Shown piece by piece: positions 6,929 to 12,317 of a stretch of 12,317 nucleotides of DNA. The notes beneath the pieces are model-generated. The model saw only the letters and a program-made list of their open reading frames with translations, was not told the origin of the DNA and searched no databases. The stretch is taken from NCBI GenBank assembly GCA_003564735.1, contig PXEK01000078.1, positions 1 to 12,317 on the forward strand. The letters run 5' to 3'. The first letter of the stretch is position 1, and the number at the start of each line of letters is the position of its first letter. The translations under genes were made by a program, and so were the position numbers. Source of the DNA: Cryomorphaceae bacterium. Lineage in GTDB: Bacteria > Bacteroidota > Bacteroidia > Flavobacteriales_G > Salibacteraceae.

Positions 6929-7894
6929 TCAATCTAACTCCTTAGGCTTCTTTTTCTGTAAATAAAGTTTATCTCCCGGCTTGGGCTGCTTGCCTTTCGG
7001 AATTCGATTTTTTCGGCGCAATGAGCCGTACTTAATCGCGTGCTCTTGTGAAATATCCCATAAATCCTCTCCCTCCTTCACAATGTGGTATTTTTCGTCG
7101 CCCTTGTAACGTTTGGGTGTCAAATATATACGTTCACCTTCTTCAAATACATAATCCTCTTCAACATCGTTGTAACTTTTAATTTGCCAGCGGCCCATTT
7201 CCATGAGCATCGCCACATCATCAACAGTTTGTTTTTCCTGTGCATTAATGTATTTCACCTTATTAGATGTTCGTTTTACAGCCGGTTTATTACTCAGCAC
7301 CACCTCATCAAACTCTGTTTCTTCATCTTGGTCAGAGCCCTGTTTCCTTTGCTTTTTCTTCGATTTTTTATCCGTCACGCCTCCGGCCAAAACTTCTTCA
7401 TCTATTTTGTATAACTCGTTATCCTCGATAATTTTAATCAGCAGCTGCGGATAACGTGGATTGGTGGCGTACCCCGCCTCACGCAAACCCTTAGCCCAAC
7501 CTTTGTAATCGTCAATATCCAATTCAAAAAGCTTGGAATACCTAGGGCGTTGTAAAAATTTAGCGTGATCGGCATAAGAGTCGTAAACATCTTTATACAC
7601 TCTGAAACACTCTTGGTGAGCATCATCATCATGATATGTTTTTTTACCTTTCCAAGAGCTGTGGCACTTAATACCAAAATGATTATTGGATCGCTTTGCC
7701 AAGTCGCTGTTGCCGTTTGAGCTTTCCAGCAGGGCTTGAGCCAGCGTAATACTCGCGGGAATTTTAAACTCCCGCATACTCTTCACGGCCGTTTCTTTAT
7801 ACTTTTCAATGTACTCCTCTCGCGTGAGATTTTGAGCGTTCATCGCGAAAGCTAAAAACAACGTGAGCGCGGTTATGTAAAGCTTTTTATTCAT
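6929..7894 (-). CDS. Secreted N-acetylglucosaminidase (GH73 type) with C-terminal LysM
   Basis: Predicted peptidoglycan hydrolase acting in the periplasm or at the cell surface. The start at 7894 gives a clean signal peptide (MNKKLYITALTLFLAFAMNA, probable cut at about residue 21); the upstream ATG at 7921 would add nine residues before it and overlap the promoter box. The glucosaminidase domain spans about 24-165, with probable catalytic Glu57 in ALLESSNGNSDLA, followed by NNHFGIKC and the closing GYATNPRYPQLLIKII. A charged linker (about 170-215, rich in Lys, Glu and Asp) leads to a degenerate LysM-like segment (about 217-262) and a clear LysM (about 268-315, YHIVKEGEDLWDIS) that binds peptidoglycan. 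This layout is usual for Bacteroidota homologues. It lies downstream of the PLP enzyme gene, 149 nt away, with its own promoter box. Confidence 0.92.
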   Translation of the reverse strand: MNKKLYITALTLFLAFAMNAQNLTREEYIEKYKETAVKSMREFKIPASITLAQALLESSNGNSDLAKRSNNHFGIKCHSSWKGKKTYHDDDAHQECFRVYKDVYDSYADHAKFLQRPRYSKLFELDIDDYKGWAKGLREAGYATNPRYPQLLIKIIEDNELYKIDEEVLAGGVTDKKSKKKQRKQGSDQDEETEFDEVVLSNKPAVKRTSNKVKYINAQEKQTVDDVAMLMEMGRWQIKSYNDVEEDYVFEEGERIYLTPKRYKGDEKYHIVKEGEDLWDISQEHAIKYGSLRRKNRIPKGKQPKPGDKLYLQKKKPKELD

Positions 7895-7910
7895 TTCTTT
7901 TCTAATCACA

Positions 7911-7918
7911 CAAAAATA
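7911..7918 (-). promoter_or_regulatory. -7 promoter element of the glucosaminidase gene
   Basis: On the minus strand TATTTTTG matches TAnnTTTG exactly, 16 nt before the ATG at 7894, predicting a leader of about 10 nt. No TTG at the usual -33 spacing was found. Confidence 0.5.
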
Positions 7919-8043
7919 CAATTTAGAGCGGTTCCGTTTCTTACACCCCTCACTTTTTCAAACATTCTTATGTTAGTAGCCGGGCGCAGTTCCGGTTAGC
8001 GTTACCTTTTCGAAATTCTAAGTCTTTTATCGCTAGAAACGCT

Positions 8044-11189
<3,146 letters not shown>

Positions 11190-11223
11190 TGTGCCGTTGC
11201 TTGTTTGAGCAGGGCCCTCCCAC

Positions 11224-12027
11224 TTAAGATTTACCCAATTCCGTAGCGCGGTCAAAAGCGGCTTGTGCCGCTTTTTTAATAAGCTCTTTTACGTTGCTGT
11301 CGTCCATAGAATCGAGGGCAGCGCGTGTGGTGCCTCCCTTTGAAGCTACTCGTTCCATCCAATCTTCGGGTGAGATATCGGCGTTTTTGAAAACGGCCAC
11401 TGCCCCGTCAAAAGTGTGAGTGACCAAAACCCGGGCATCGTTCATGGAAAAGCCCATGTCTAAAGCCGCCTCCAACATACTTTGCATAAAGTAAAAAACG
11501 TAGGCAGGTCCGCTGCCCGATATCCCCGTGCTGGCGTTAATAAAATTCTCATTTTCAACATGAATAGCTTCGCCGGTAGTGTCGAGTAAATTACGAATCA
11601 TCAACCGTTCAACCCTTGAAACCGCATCGGTTTCGGTGTATGAAGTCACACCCTTTCCCACTTGAGCGGGGAGGTTGGGCATAGTGCGCACTATTTTTTT
11701 GGCGCCCGTTCCTGCCTGAATAGTTTCCAGCGTAACCCCTGCCATGAGAGAAACCAAAATTTGTTCATCATGAATAAACGGCTTCATCTCGGCAAACAGC
11801 TGCTCGGCGTGGTACGGTTTTACGGCAAGAAAAATTACATCGGCAATTTTTACACCGTCTTCCAACTTTTCAAAGACGTCAAAATGCGGTTGATCACGCA
11901 GTGCATCGCGTTTATCTTGTGAAATATCGTGAATCATTAAATTTCGGCGATCTAATACCGGTGCTTGCGCCATTCCTTCAGCGTAAGTAAGCCCCATATT
12001 TCCCGCTCCAATCATCAATACTTTCAT
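11224..12027 (-). CDS. proC: Pyrroline-5-carboxylate reductase
   Basis: Last enzyme of proline synthesis: reduces 1-pyrroline-5-carboxylate to proline with NAD(P)H in the cytoplasm. Seen: N-terminal Rossmann motif IGAGNMG (6-12), AVKPYH (68-73), RTMPNLPAQVGKG (114-126), the substrate-binding stretch STGISGSGPAYVFYFMQ (166-182) and the C-terminal signature ASKGGTTRAALDSM (228-241). At 267 residues it has the family's normal length and no disruption. ATG at 12027 places the GxGNMG loop correctly. The upstream minus-strand gene ends 113 nt before it; no good TAnnTTTG box was found in that gap, so it may be read from an upstream promoter or a weak one of its own. Confidence 0.97.
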   Translation of the reverse strand: MKVLMIGAGNMGLTYAEGMAQAPVLDRRNLMIHDISQDKRDALRDQPHFDVFEKLEDGVKIADVIFLAVKPYHAEQLFAEMKPFIHDEQILVSLMAGVTLETIQAGTGAKKIVRTMPNLPAQVGKGVTSYTETDAVSRVERLMIRNLLDTTGEAIHVENENFINASTGISGSGPAYVFYFMQSMLEAALDMGFSMNDARVLVTHTFDGAVAVFKNADISPEDWMERVASKGGTTRAALDSMDDSNVKELIKKAAQAAFDRATELGKS

Positions 12028-12140
12028 TTATTCTTTATCTTTTTTAGTGTGTGTTTTTTGGTCAGAACCGACCTCAAGGCTCTGCTCTTCATCCGGAAAA
12101 AAAACCCGGTAGAAAAGTGTACTAACGAGGCTTGTAAAAT

Positions 12141-12317
12141 TTATACATTGAGAGATTCTTCTTTTTCGGCGAGTTTTAGCGGGCTTTCCAAGATTTCATC
12201 TCCCGTTTTAAATTGTTCTAAATGAGGTCTTAGTCGGCCTTTTTTATAAACGTTGCGTTTGGGCTTGCGCTTCCCTTTTCTCAATTTTCGTTGCTCTTCA
12301 ATAGGTAGTTCATTGAA
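12141..12317 (-). CDS. Basic C-terminal tail of an unidentified protein (5' end outside window)
   Basis: On the minus strand a frame is open from the right edge of the window to TAA (12141-12143), giving 58 residues with no start, so the gene begins beyond the window. The tail begins with IEEQRKLRKGKRKPKRN, a very basic stretch, then RLRPHLEQF, and ends in an acidic SLNV terminus. Such Lys/Arg-rich ends are found on cytoplasmic tails of membrane proteins and on nucleic-acid-binding proteins, but I do not recognise the family. Codon use is like that of its neighbours and the frame is unbroken. It runs in the same direction as proC and precedes it by 113 nt. Confidence 0.65.
   Translation of the reverse strand, partial: FNELPIEEQRKLRKGKRKPKRNVYKKGRLRPHLEQFKTGDEILESPLKLAEKEESLNV

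Noticed and set aside
11190..11223. Bidirectional terminator between hutU and proC
   Set aside because: Only short palindromes (AGGGCCCT at 11211-11218) and no T-run on either strand.

Overview
The window looks like a chromosomal segment of a Bacteroidota bacterium, probably Flavobacteriales-like. The -7 boxes match the Bacteroidota consensus TAnnTTTG, Shine-Dalgarno sites are weak or absent, atpD-atpC stands apart from the rest of the ATP synthase genes, AtpD has extra insertions and AtpC is short. The gene families (glucosaminidase/LysM protein, BT0820-like HAD protein, DUF5522, long-form urocanase) fit the same group. Nearly all genes are housekeeping or central metabolism; I see no phage, CRISPR, transposase or tRNA/rRNA gene.

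Layout. 1-737: C-terminal end of a large, acidic, probably exported protein. 738-1309: a gene-free stretch with three arrays of degenerate 7-bp tandem repeats and one 6-bp array. 1364-3186: atpD-atpC with a strong terminator (3212-3243). 3278-5705 (minus strand): a tight four-gene operon in the order HAD phosphatase, map, queD, lpxH-like, with gaps of 1 nt or ATGA overlaps. 5834-6368 (plus, divergent): an exported/membrane protein of unknown function. 6369-6928: a gene-free stretch holding a possible 302-bp MITE-like element. 6929-8970 (minus): a secreted glucosaminidase with LysM domain, and upstream of it a PLP enzyme of the ACC deaminase/D-cysteine desulfhydrase family. 9016-11189 (plus): a DUF5522 cysteine-rich mini-protein translationally coupled to urocanate hydratase. 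11224-12027 (minus): proC. 12141-12317 (minus): basic C-terminal tail of an unidentified protein.

The most notable observations are two gene disruptions close together. The methionine aminopeptidase gene carries an in-frame amber codon (4705-4707) where relatives have Glu; everything downstream stays in frame and two of the five metal ligands lie beyond it. The divergent exported-protein gene is out of frame by one base at a run of eight G in its signal-peptide coding region. Each could be a sequencing error, a real mutation or, for the G tract, a phase-variation switch. Between these two loci the divergent promoters carry the same perfect 13-bp motif in inverted orientation, and both would give leaderless or nearly leaderless transcripts.

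Functionally the genes cover energy production (ATP synthase), protein N-terminal processing (map), tRNA modification (queD), lipid A synthesis (lpxH-like), cell-wall turnover (glucosaminidase), and amino-acid metabolism (hutU, proC, PLP deaminase). I found no clearly novel defence or mobile system; the repeat-rich intergenic stretches and the two disrupted genes are the places worth a second look.
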